Assembly: GCA_947493495.1 (NCBI GenBank)
Contig: CANLRN010000001.1
Span: forward strand, 1-64,000
Length of the DNA: 64,000 nucleotides
Direction of reading: 5' to 3'
From: an uncultured Aquimarina sp.
GTDB lineage: Bacteria > Bacteroidota > Bacteroidia > Flavobacteriales > Flavobacteriaceae
A program made the translations under genes and the position numbers. The notes beneath the pieces are model-generated. The model was not told where the DNA came from and searched no databases. It saw only the letters and a program-made list of their open reading frames with translations. Below, in pieces: positions 1 through 8,517 of the stretch (within the stretch, counting starts at the first letter, position 1; each line of letters begins with the position of its first letter).

Positions 1-303
1 ATCTTTAACATCGGTTTTTGCTCTGAGGTTCTTGGTTTGATGGCCAGAAACCAATACAACTTCAAAACCTGCTTTTTATAGTGCAAAAAATAGTGTCTGC
101 CAATAACTCCCCGTACTTTCCATAGCGATCGTAGTAATCCTGTTTTCATTAAGATAAGCAATCATAGCTTGGTGATCAGAACTATAAACTCCAAATTCTT
201 TGACAGCATTCAAATTTTGACCAACTCCTACATAATGACTCTTTGAGCCAACATCAATTCCTGCTGCTTGAGGATTGATAATTTTCATTTCTTGTGTTTT
301 CAT
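1..303 (-). pseudogene. IS110-family transposase, N-terminal part, broken by an in-frame stop
   Basis: The reading frame from the ATG at 303 encodes the N-terminal DEDD (RuvC-like) domain of an IS110-family transposase. The first catalytic Asp is in AGIDVGS and the Glu in AMESTGSYW. A TAA at 76-78 interrupts the frame after LFFAL. The same frame continues without a shift to the window edge as KAGFEVVLVSGHQTKNLRA, which is family-typical sequence. One C-to-T change (CAA to TAA, Gln to stop) would explain the break. The DDE-like start is intact, so the lesion looks recent. The C-terminal transposase domain lies outside the window. An upstream ATG at 480 in the same frame would add sequence with no family similarity, so I prefer 303. 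Confidence 0.85.
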
Positions 304-551
304 AGATAACATAGTTTTTAAAAATGCAGCAAGAAATGTATCTTTGACTATAAATATTCCATACGGGATTTCTGAGAAAATCAGAATCACCAATAAATGT
401 TTCAAAGGCTCTGATGGCAAAATCAGAGCTTTTACATTTCTACCAGAATGCGGGAAGGGATCAAATTCACCACTATGCAATTTAGGCTTCAGAGCTGCTC
501 CTTAAAGTTAGCAACTTTATGTTACAGTGAAACAATGTCTATGAATGCGGG
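304..551 (-). ncRNA. Candidate IS110 bridge RNA region (non-coding left end)
   Basis: IS110-group elements transcribe a structured bridge RNA from the non-coding end upstream of the transposase. This 248-bp interval is in that place. It holds three clear inverted repeats: 367-375/381-388 (8 pairs with one bulge), 404-415/422-433 (12 pairs, one G-T, six-base loop) and 503-509/513-519 (7 perfect pairs, three-base loop). No convincing reading frame occupies it. The exact RNA ends, guide loops and promoter cannot be fixed from sequence alone. Confidence 0.4.
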
Positions 552-716
552 TTCAACTGAAAATAATTTTTAAGATTCCGAAGCAAGCTTCGAGGTATTA
601 GACCTGAGATCCCGCTAGATACTGAAACGAGTTCAGCAAACAGCGAGATTAGTTTAACTATCTGATTTGAAGTCATTGCTGTGCAACTTTTCAAATCAGA
701 GTTTCACTAATAAAAA
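552..716 (+). repeat. Dispersed multi-hairpin repeat, copy 1 (5' truncated)
   Basis: It is nearly identical to copies at 9651-9837 and 27508-27675 but lacks their first roughly 25 bases, apparently cut off by the IS110 element. Hairpins visible are CGAAGC/GCTTCG around 580-593, AGGT/ACCT around 593-605, ATCCCGCT (609-616) with AGCGAGAT (642-649) enclosing CTGAA/TTCAG, and a perfect 10-bp stem CTGATTTGAA (662-671) with TTCAAATCAG (690-699). It lies 3' of the gene at 777-3476. The remaining 717-776 shows nothing I can name. Confidence 0.85.
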
Positions 717-776
717 GTAAGACTTAAAAAAGATGCAAATTTAGTATTGTTGTATTTTGCAACTGCATATTTCTTA

Positions 777-3476
777 TTAGTTTCTGATTAATTTTACAGA
801 TTTTTTTGCTTCAGAATTTACAACTGACAAGAAATAAATCCCTTTAGGTAAGCTCGCTATATCGATTGTATGATTTGTACTTAGTTCTTTTTCTAAATAT
901 TGAGCTCCTTTGATATCAAATACACGGATTGTATGTGTGAGATCTCTTTCTAGTCCTTGTATCGTAACAATACCATTTGTAGGATTAGGATATAGAGATA
1001 ATTGTTGTGCAATAATATCTAAACCAGAATCTCTTACAGATCCTGTAGATAAGGTAATCTTATCTAGATTCCATTGCCAAGTAGTATCACTTGATCCTAC
1101 AACTCGTATCGTGTGTGATCCTGCTGATAACGTAACACTATCACTTGATGTTAGCGATGTAAAACTATCCCAACCTCCATTATTAGGAACATTGGTCGTA
1201 GAAACTACTACACCATCCACCAATAACTGAATCTGTGATCCATCTGATGGAGTGGATATTAAGTATTCGATACTATAAGTCCCTGCAGTGGTAACATTTA
1301 CTGTATACTCTGCCCAATCTCCATTATTTACATAATTGATATTGGTTCCTCCTCTGTTTACTCCTAAGCCTGGACCTCCTGCAAAGGCATCATCAAAGGT
1401 TCCGCCTGTAGCAACAAAATCCTCTGCCTCAATGACCAAAGTAGCATTACCACTTGGTGGTGGAGGTGGTGGAGTACCTTGTACTCTAGATAAGGTAATT
1501 CTATCCAAGTTCCATTGCCAAGGGTTAGATCCAGAAGCTACTACTCGTACGGTATGAGTACCAGCACTTAGATTACTAATCGTACTCGAAGATACAATAG
1601 CTCTGTAAGCATCCCAATCTCCATTATTAGGCACATCATCTGTAGCCACAACAGTACCATCTATCAATAATTGAATCTGTGCATTGTCTGATGGTGTAGA
1701 AATCTGATACGTAATGTTATATTCTCCTGCAGTACCTACATTGATGGTATACTCTGCAAAATCTCCACTGTTTACAAAATTGATAGTATTTGCAGTAGCA
1801 TTAACTCCAAAGCCAGGACCTCCAGGAACAAAAGAATCATCAAAAGTACCTCCGGTATTGGTAAATGTCTCTGCTTCTATCACGATATCATTTCCTGATG
1901 GTGGTGGAGGCGGTGGAGGTGGATTATTTCCATTAACTGTTATTCGGCTTGTTGCTGTAAACCCTCCATCTGTAGTTGTTACAGTTACTGTTGCTGTACC
2001 AGCAGATACTGCCGTTACTACACCATTGTTGTTTACAGTGGCTACATTGGTATTATTCGAACTCCAAGACACTGCTTTATTAGTAGCATTATTTGGAGCT
2101 ACTGTGGCATCTAAATCTCTGGTTTGATTCGTATTTAGAACTACATTACTATCTGATATATTCACTCCTGTAACAGAAATATTGTTACCTCCTCCTCCAT
2201 TGTTATCACCTGGAGTATAGTAATATACATCATTTCTAACGTTGGGTTTTGGATCTTCATATGGTAATTTCCTTTCGATAGATTGCCATACGTAATTATT
2301 TTCAAAAACAATGGATTCTCTTACGATCCTTCTTCTTGGGTTTAGAACAAAACCTCGATTACCTTTATTCAAATCTGCATAAAAAACATGATTATTAGAA
2401 TAGGTATTATCCTTTGTAGGTGGTTGAGAAGTTTCACTTCCATTTTCTTGAAAAGCTAAAGCTTTTCTATCAGCATTAGGCATAAATAAACCTATATTCT
2501 GATCAACAAGGGTATTCTCTACAGCAATTTCTGTCCAGATCATAAAACGATCTCCTGTATGACATACTACATTTTTACTAACAGTAGATTTTTTTGCAAA
2601 AGCATCAACATCAATACCATCTACTTTTTCTTCAAAAATTAAATTTTTGGATACTTCAACGGTGTTAGTTGCTTTTAGGTGTATAGCGCGTCTTTCTGAA
2701 TTATCGATATAATTACCTATCAATTTACTATCAACTGTATTATTAATAAACAATACGTTTCTACAACGTTCAAAATTTATCCCTGAAACTTCTAAGTTTC
2801 TCACAAATCTTGTATATACTCCTGCACAACGTCCATTAGTAATGATTTTTCCTCTTTTAGTCCCCATAAACTTCACATTGTTTTTTCGGTTACCGTTATT
2901 AGTACCGCGTACTTCAAACACACCATTAATCACATCAGAGACTGAATATTGATCTGGCACTGTTCCTGGTGGTTGTGGACCTGTATATGTTACAGTTCCA
3001 TCAATCCAGATTGTTGTATTGCTTCCTACCTGAATGAATTTAGAAATTGCATCAACAATAACATTTCCTCTAAAAATAAAAGTCCCTCCGTTGTTTGCTA
3101 TTGCATTTCTATTCTGCTCTAGATTAGATTGTGTAATTACAGTTCCACTTCCTGTATAAGTAGCTCGTCTGGAAGCTAATGATTCTGCAGTTTCTTTTAA
3201 GGCAGGTAAACTAGCCATATGATTGGCAAATTCTCCATTAACGAGTCGAGAATTTAATACTTTATTCGGTATTCCGGCATCACGTAATAAATTCTTTATC
3301 GCATTTGCATTTCCTGTAGGAGCAGGTGCTTTTCGAACACATACTTGATTGCCTCCAGAATTATCGGCTTGTACAAATGTACAATTCCGGTTATCATTAA
3401 ATATTTGTGCATTTAATGATGTAAATACTGTTATTATACTCAATAACAGTATAGTAATATTAGTTGGTTTTTTCAT
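777..3476 (-). CDS. T9SS-secreted beta-helix protein with Big2 and two CBM6 domains (probable polysaccharide lyase or hydrolase)
   Basis: This is an 899-residue secreted multidomain protein. A Sec signal peptide (about 1-24, ending LNAQ) is followed by a right-handed parallel beta-helix region (about 100-410), as in pectate-lyase-like enzymes. A bacterial Ig-like group 2 domain (about 435-520) comes next, then a proline run, a CBM6-type carbohydrate-binding module (about 530-665, opening VIEAETF), a second proline run and a second CBM6 (about 675-810, opening VIEAEDF). The last 75 residues (LYPNPTNG motif, ending KSVKLIRN) are a type A T9SS sorting domain, so the protein should be exported across the outer membrane and attached or released there. 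The exact catalytic family is not recognisable by eye; lyase or hydrolase of an external polysaccharide is inferred from the fold and CBMs. The TRAP transporter nearby could import the products. Confidence 0.8.
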   Translation of the reverse strand: MKKPTNITILLLSIITVFTSLNAQIFNDNRNCTFVQADNSGGNQVCVRKAPAPTGNANAIKNLLRDAGIPNKVLNSRLVNGEFANHMASLPALKETAESLASRRATYTGSGTVITQSNLEQNRNAIANNGGTFIFRGNVIVDAISKFIQVGSNTTIWIDGTVTYTGPQPPGTVPDQYSVSDVINGVFEVRGTNNGNRKNNVKFMGTKRGKIITNGRCAGVYTRFVRNLEVSGINFERCRNVLFINNTVDSKLIGNYIDNSERRAIHLKATNTVEVSKNLIFEEKVDGIDVDAFAKKSTVSKNVVCHTGDRFMIWTEIAVENTLVDQNIGLFMPNADRKALAFQENGSETSQPPTKDNTYSNNHVFYADLNKGNRGFVLNPRRRIVRESIVFENNYVWQSIERKLPYEDPKPNVRNDVYYYTPGDNNGGGGNNISVTGVNISDSNVVLNTNQTRDLDATVAPNNATNKAVSWSSNNTNVATVNNNGVVTAVSAGTATVTVTTTDGGFTATSRITVNGNNPPPPPPPPSGNDIVIEAETFTNTGGTFDDSFVPGGPGFGVNATANTINFVNSGDFAEYTINVGTAGEYNITYQISTPSDNAQIQLLIDGTVVATDDVPNNGDWDAYRAIVSSSTISNLSAGTHTVRVVASGSNPWQWNLDRITLSRVQGTPPPPPPSGNATLVIEAEDFVATGGTFDDAFAGGPGLGVNRGGTNINYVNNGDWAEYTVNVTTAGTYSIEYLISTPSDGSQIQLLVDGVVVSTTNVPNNGGWDSFTSLTSSDSVTLSAGSHTIRVVGSSDTTWQWNLDKITLSTGSVRDSGLDIIAQQLSLYPNPTNGIVTIQGLERDLTHTIRVFDIKGAQYLEKELSTNHTIDIASLPKGIYFLSVVNSEAKKSVKLIRN

Positions 3477-3583
3477 AGTAAAGTAAATTAAGTAACCAAT
3501 TTACAATTATTTTGATCTTAAATATAAAAACAAAAGCAATCTTAATCCTACAAAATGAATACTGTAGAAATTGATAAACTATA

Positions 3584-6500
3584 TCACTTAAGGACTACAT
3601 GATTTATGCTTTTAGAATACGTAACACCATCATTAGCTACAAATGAAGCTTGTAAAATATAGAAATTTCCTTTTTTTAGTTTTTCTGAAGGAACTATATT
3701 CTTTAAAGGAACAGATATCTCTGAGGTTCCTGATCGTTTTCCAACTGCGGTTTTATCTACACGAGTTACATCTTTGACAAAAATCCAATCCTTGGTAAAT
3801 TCTCTTAGCCAGACCTTTACACCACCATGATTAGACATTAATATTTTACCATTTGTCCCAGCATCATAATTCACAGTGACTTTTATTTCTTTCTCGTCAA
3901 TCAATATTGTTTTGTATTTTGATTCACTATCAAAGTTTACGCTTGGTTTTATAAATGGGAGGATTTTTATTTTGAATTCGGCAGAAATTGATGACGTATC
4001 AACACTGGTTACTTTTATAGTTACATTTCCTTCGGCAAGGGCAGTAATTTTACCACTAGTATCAACAGAAGCAATTTTATCATCAGTACTTGTCCACTGA
4101 AAGCTCTGTTGATCTGCATTTTCTGGTACCAATGTAGTAGTAAGTTGTAAAACATCATTTACAATTAGTTCTGTAGTATTGGAGTTGATTGCAATTGATG
4201 TAAGTGGCTTAGGAAAAAAGGAGGTCGTCTTTATTTTTAATTTTCCTTGTACAGTATTAGCTGTACTATGAGCAGTTACGGTTACAGATTTATTAGCTTG
4301 TAATGCTGTAATGACGCCATTTTTGGTAATGGTTGCTATACTCGGATCACTTGACGACCAAATAATAGTTTTGTCTGCATGATCAGGAGCTATACGTGCA
4401 GATAATTGAATAGAAGTTCCTTTTCTTATCTTTTCGGTTATATTGCTAATTTCAATATTGGTTGGATCAACTTTATTAGTATCATATAATTGGTTGGCAT
4501 TTTTGTTTTTAAAAAACATAGTCTCGCCATTGCGCCATGTTATCTTAATCTGTTTTATATTTTTTTCTTTTCCTAATCCAAAATGTATCGTATTTAGTAG
4601 GCTCTGAGAAAACACTTCTCCAGAGGATCCCACTCTTTTGCGATACACTTTAGTATCTGTTGTTAAAGTTACTACTGCAGCCATGGGATCTATATGAGAT
4701 TTTGGAGCGTAATTCACACGAACTAAAGCATAGTTTCCTTTCGTCATACTATTGTTTTCGTACAAATACCATTTTCCTATATCATCACTGCCATTAAGCA
4801 CATCTATATCTCCGTCTAAATCAAAATCAAATGCTTGTCCCATATCTCCGTGTCCTTCATCATTCGGATCAATAGCCCTATGAGCTGTTGTAGCCATAAA
4901 ACCTTTTCCAGTGTTAAGTAGCATATAATCTGTAGGATGTGATGCTAAGAACCCCCACCGATGAATAAATAAATCTTCTCTACCATCATTATTAAAATCA
5001 GCGACAGATACTCCTTGATGATCTCCTCCTTTCAGGATATTCCATTCGGTAGAAACATCTGTAAAACTCCCTTTGTTGTTTTGTAAAAGAATATCATCTA
5101 CATTTCTATTTCCAGGAATAAAATCTGGTGTCACTTCTTCTACATTAGAAATGCTGAAATTCAGATTCCAGAAGATATAATCATTTCTTACAATAGCAAC
5201 TTTCCATTTTTTTTCTTTGGTATACCCAAAATATATTCCATTTTCTGTCATCTGAGAAGGCCATCCTTTTGCTTCTTCTGCATTGATCGATAATGAATCT
5301 TTAGCTTTTATTGATTTTTTTTGTTTTGATGCTCCTAGATATATTGGATACGCTGCTTTAAATTTTCTCCTAGAGTTATTATAATTAAAGAAATTTATGG
5401 TTTGCTTGCCTTTAAAATCCATTTTTGTGACTCCTTTAACTCCTCTAATTTTGATATCCAATTGTTCTGTATTAACATCATAATCCAAAGAAGGAATTTC
5501 TCCAACACCAAAAACTTTTCCTCTAGAAAGGTATAAGTCTAAATCACCATCATTGTCAATATCGATATCAGTAGCCCCTGTTACCTGATTAGTGTTTATT
5601 ATAGTTTCTGGAAATTGTGAATTTACATTCGTAAAGCTAAAATTACCATTGCCTTTCCAGAAAGACAGAGGGCTAAAAAGTACAATATCATCAATATGAT
5701 CATTCGTGAAATCAGTAACCAAAATACGTTCTGCATTCGTGTTTTCTATCTGATCAACTCGTACATCTTGAAAAGTTCCATCTCCATTATTTTTATAAAA
5801 TAGATGTTGAGGAAAATCTGTTTCTACAATAGATGCTGCATTGATCAATATTAGATCTAAATCGCCATCTTGATCCATATCAGACCATCTCGCTGCTCTA
5901 CCCCTTGCTCCTTTAGTGATACCCACATCGCCAGTAGTAAGTATTAGTTTTCCGTTATCATTGAGATAAAATAAAGGCGGTATTGGGGCGGTTCCATTTC
6001 CTCCGCCTAAAGCAACAACAATATCTAAATCTCCATCATTGTCAAAATCAGCTGCAGTTGACCCGTGTAAATCATGGCGATACCACTTCGATAGATGTGT
6101 AGGATGTTTTTGTACTGTTCCATCTCCATTATTCCAATACAACTTATTAGGTTCTTCGTTATGATTATTAACAATAAAATCATAATAACCATCATTATCA
6201 ATATCTGCTATTGTAGGCCCTCCATACTTAATAGATTTGGCATCTTCTAGACCTGCTTTTTTAGAAATATCAACAAATATTGGCAATGATATATCCTTAC
6301 TATCAGTAATTTTTAGATATTCTATGATAACTTTTCCGCGTCTAGCTTTAATTTTTAAGGTAGTCTTATGTATGTCTACAAAGTCACATAAAAGGGTATA
6401 CTTATGTGTTCCTGCAGATGGAATATCTATATCATCTACGAGCAAAGTTTCTTCAGCATATAAACTAAGATTGGCATATGTGGCTTGGGTAGTAACTGTC

Positions 6501-6667
6501 AATTCTACTTTTTTTATTGAAACTCCTTTATTTTCATATGCAACCGTAATAAAACTGTCGGCATCAATTTCTGTAGGAGTTTTGATCAATTGTGCTTGGA
6601 TTGGTATTGTAAGTAGTATACTTAAAGTAAGTATTTTAAAAAGTAATGATTGTAAATAGTTGTTCAT
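3584..6667 (-). CDS. Secreted FG-GAP/VCBS repeat protein with ASPIC/UnbV and two Big2 domains
   Basis: This is a 1027-residue protein with a signal peptide (about 1-26, ending PIQAQ). An N-terminal beta-rich domain (about 30-125) precedes at least six FG-GAP/VCBS calcium-binding-type repeats (about 135-640) of the form D-x-D-x-D-G-x-x-D, for example ADFDNDGDLD and DFDLDGDID. An ASPIC/UnbV domain follows (about 650-715, with ITWRNGE). Two Big2 Ig-like domains (about 715-795 and 805-890) and an unassigned C-terminal domain of about 125 residues complete it. Such proteins are usually surface-exposed propeller proteins in polysaccharide-use clusters. I see no standard type A sorting tail, so its export route is unclear. 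It lies 107 bp upstream of the beta-helix gene in the same orientation, and both carry Big2 domains, which suggests joint function. Confidence 0.75.
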   Translation of the reverse strand: MNNYLQSLLFKILTLSILLTIPIQAQLIKTPTEIDADSFITVAYENKGVSIKKVELTVTTQATYANLSLYAEETLLVDDIDIPSAGTHKYTLLCDFVDIHKTTLKIKARRGKVIIEYLKITDSKDISLPIFVDISKKAGLEDAKSIKYGGPTIADIDNDGYYDFIVNNHNEEPNKLYWNNGDGTVQKHPTHLSKWYRHDLHGSTAADFDNDGDLDIVVALGGGNGTAPIPPLFYLNDNGKLILTTGDVGITKGARGRAARWSDMDQDGDLDLILINAASIVETDFPQHLFYKNNGDGTFQDVRVDQIENTNAERILVTDFTNDHIDDIVLFSPLSFWKGNGNFSFTNVNSQFPETIINTNQVTGATDIDIDNDGDLDLYLSRGKVFGVGEIPSLDYDVNTEQLDIKIRGVKGVTKMDFKGKQTINFFNYNNSRRKFKAAYPIYLGASKQKKSIKAKDSLSINAEEAKGWPSQMTENGIYFGYTKEKKWKVAIVRNDYIFWNLNFSISNVEEVTPDFIPGNRNVDDILLQNNKGSFTDVSTEWNILKGGDHQGVSVADFNNDGREDLFIHRWGFLASHPTDYMLLNTGKGFMATTAHRAIDPNDEGHGDMGQAFDFDLDGDIDVLNGSDDIGKWYLYENNSMTKGNYALVRVNYAPKSHIDPMAAVVTLTTDTKVYRKRVGSSGEVFSQSLLNTIHFGLGKEKNIKQIKITWRNGETMFFKNKNANQLYDTNKVDPTNIEISNITEKIRKGTSIQLSARIAPDHADKTIIWSSSDPSIATITKNGVITALQANKSVTVTAHSTANTVQGKLKIKTTSFFPKPLTSIAINSNTTELIVNDVLQLTTTLVPENADQQSFQWTSTDDKIASVDTSGKITALAEGNVTIKVTSVDTSSISAEFKIKILPFIKPSVNFDSESKYKTILIDEKEIKVTVNYDAGTNGKILMSNHGGVKVWLREFTKDWIFVKDVTRVDKTAVGKRSGTSEISVPLKNIVPSEKLKKGNFYILQASFVANDGVTYSKSINHVVLK

Positions 6668-6767
6668 AAAAGTACTTGTTGTGGTTATTTTTTATCTTGA
6701 AAATGTAAATATATTTAAGTGGTTTATTACCACCTAGTGTTGTTGAAATTAATTATATACTAATCGG

Positions 6768-8042
6768 TTAATCCATAAATAATCTAGGCAAGAACAATGA
6801 AATTTCAGGAAATAAGGTTACTAATACTAATACTCCTAGACTGATAAATAAAAAGGGAAGACCAGCTTTACTTACTTTGCCAATAGAGACTTTTCCGATA
6901 CTAGAAGCCACAAAAAGGCATATTCCTAAGGGTGGTGTAGTAAGACCTATCATCAGATTAAGTAAGGCAATAACAGCAAAATGTATGGGGTCTACCTCTA
7001 CTGCTACTGCTACTTTTAATAAAATTGGGAATAATATCAAAAGTGCTGCAATAGTTTCCATAAATGTACCAACAAAAATTAATAGTAAATTGATCAATAA
7101 TAATACTACATATTTATTCTGTGAAAAAAGAAGAATCTCATTAGAAACAAGTTGTGGTAATTGCTCTACAATCAATATCCAACCAAAAAGATTAGCAAAA
7201 CCTATTAATACCATAAGTGAAGCCGAAGTTTTCATGGCATCCAATATGGTAACCAAAATCTTTTTAAAATTCAATTGTTTATAGACCAATACCCCTACTA
7301 ATAGCGCATATAGCACGGCAATAATAGAAGCTTCTGTTGGTGTAAATACTCCTCCTATAATACCAAATAAAATGATAAAGGTCATTAGTAAAGCCCAAAA
7401 AGTATCTAGGAAACCTATAAGAATCTGCTTTAAACTACTTCTTTTTAGCTTTGGATATTTTCTTTTTACAGAGATAAAATAAGTAACTAACATTAAACTA
7501 ACTCCTAATAAAAGCCCTGGAATAGCTCCTGCCAAAAATAATTTACCTACAGATAACCCACTCAGAGTGGCTGCAATAATCATCGGAACACTTGGTGGAA
7601 TAATAGGTCCTACCGTAGAAGAAGAAGCAGTAACAGCACAAGAAAAATCTGTATCGTATCCTTCTTTTTTCATGGCAGGAATCATAACAGATCCAATACT
7701 GGCAGTATCAGAGATTGCTGTCCCAGAAATCCCTGCAAAAAGCATAGAAGCACCAATATTAGCTAAGGCAAGTCCACCTCTGACATGTCCGATTAAGTGA
7801 TTACAGAATGTAATGATTCGTTCGGTTAACCCTCCTAGATTCATTAAATTACCTGTTAATATAAATCCAGGAATACTCATTAACACAAAAACATCCATCC
7901 CAGAATACATTTTCATTGGAATTACTGTTAGAGGAATACCTGAAACCATAAGATATACTAAACAAGAGATCCCTAACGAAAAAGCGATAGGAAATCGAAA
8001 TATCAGGCAAACCACAAACAATAGAATCAGTAACCAAATCAT
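6768..8042 (-). CDS. dctM: TRAP transporter large permease (DctM family)
   Basis: This 424-residue, very hydrophobic protein has about 12 membrane segments and is the ion-coupled translocation subunit of a TRAP transporter in the inner membrane. Family hallmarks are visible: the GISGTAISDTASIGSVMIP stretch and the STVGPIIPPSVPMII loop near residues 110-160, and the matching TTPPLGICLF in the second half. It follows dctQ with a single base between stop and start (TAG 8044-8046, ATG 8042-8040), so the two are translationally linked. With dctP it forms a complete three-gene system. The substrate cannot be read from this subunit. Confidence 0.95.
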   Translation of the reverse strand: MIWLLILLFVVCLIFRFPIAFSLGISCLVYLMVSGIPLTVIPMKMYSGMDVFVLMSIPGFILTGNLMNLGGLTERIITFCNHLIGHVRGGLALANIGASMLFAGISGTAISDTASIGSVMIPAMKKEGYDTDFSCAVTASSSTVGPIIPPSVPMIIAATLSGLSVGKLFLAGAIPGLLLGVSLMLVTYFISVKRKYPKLKRSSLKQILIGFLDTFWALLMTFIILFGIIGGVFTPTEASIIAVLYALLVGVLVYKQLNFKKILVTILDAMKTSASLMVLIGFANLFGWILIVEQLPQLVSNEILLFSQNKYVVLLLINLLLIFVGTFMETIAALLILFPILLKVAVAVEVDPIHFAVIALLNLMIGLTTPPLGICLFVASSIGKVSIGKVSKAGLPFLFISLGVLVLVTLFPEISLFLPRLFMD

Positions 8043-8043
8043 A

Positions 8044-8517
8044 CTACTCTTTTTTAGTTTTAAAAATTTTAATCATTTTAATAAAAGCATAAAAAGCAAT
8101 GGCAAATCCCAATAAAGGGATACTCATAAATGCTATTGCCATAGGAAATTTCATGCTTGGTGATTGCTCTTGCCATCCTGCTTGTACTAGTAGCAATCCA
8201 TACGCTACTATAATGGTACACAAAATAATTACAAATATGTATGTGATTTTTTTGATCCGTGTTTGCCACTCAGCAGTAATTTTTTTAAAAATAAAATCAA
8301 AAGAAACATAAAAATTACCTTTCATAGCCAGTCCAGATGAAAAAGCAATAGCAAAGACGAAGAATAAGCGTGCTGCTTCTTCTGTCCATGAAGGCGCTTT
8401 TTCCATGAAAAAACGTCCATAAATTTGAATAAGAGTACTTATGATAAAACTTAATGTACTTAATATCGTTCCAACTTTTAAAAAAATTCCTACTAGCCTC
8501 TGCATTTTAATGATCAT
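8044..8517 (-). CDS. dctQ: TRAP transporter small permease (DctQ family)
   Basis: This is a 157-residue protein with four predicted membrane segments. The typical WTEEAARLFFVFAIAFSSG sequence follows the second segment. It is the small membrane subunit that docks the binding protein onto DctM. I place the start at the ATG 8517-8515 (MIIKMQRLVG) rather than an in-frame ATG at 8595. The former overlaps the dctP stop TGA (8516-8514) in an ATGA junction and gives the normal family length; the latter would overlap dctP by 82 bp with an unrelated charged extension. Confidence 0.9.
   Translation of the reverse strand: MIIKMQRLVGIFLKVGTILSTLSFIISTLIQIYGRFFMEKAPSWTEEAARLFFVFAIAFSSGLAMKGNFYVSFDFIFKKITAEWQTRIKKITYIFVIILCTIIVAYGLLLVQAGWQEQSPSMKFPMAIAFMSIPLLGFAIAFYAFIKMIKIFKTKKE

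Larger units (their letters stand above)
1..551 (-). mobile_element. IS110-family insertion sequence, 5' (left-end) portion
   Basis: The broken transposase frame (1-303) is preceded, in its transcription direction, by about 250 bp of non-coding DNA reaching to about 551. There sequence shared with the dispersed repeats at 9651 and 27508 begins abruptly. IS110 elements have no conventional inverted repeats and usually carry a long non-coding end before the transposase, which fits. The outer limit is inferred only from where homology to the repeat begins, with an uncertainty of a few bases (about 547-552). The other end is beyond the window. Confidence 0.6.

Noticed and set aside
1454..1922. 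Tandem GGT/GGA triplets at two places
   Set aside because: They encode the proline linkers between Big2 and CBM6 domains; this is ordinary linker coding, not a separate element.
1714..2127. Plus-strand open frame of 137 codons
   Set aside because: It is the antisense of the Big2, proline-linker and CBM6 region of the gene at 777-3476; glycine/valine-rich composition comes from the other strand.
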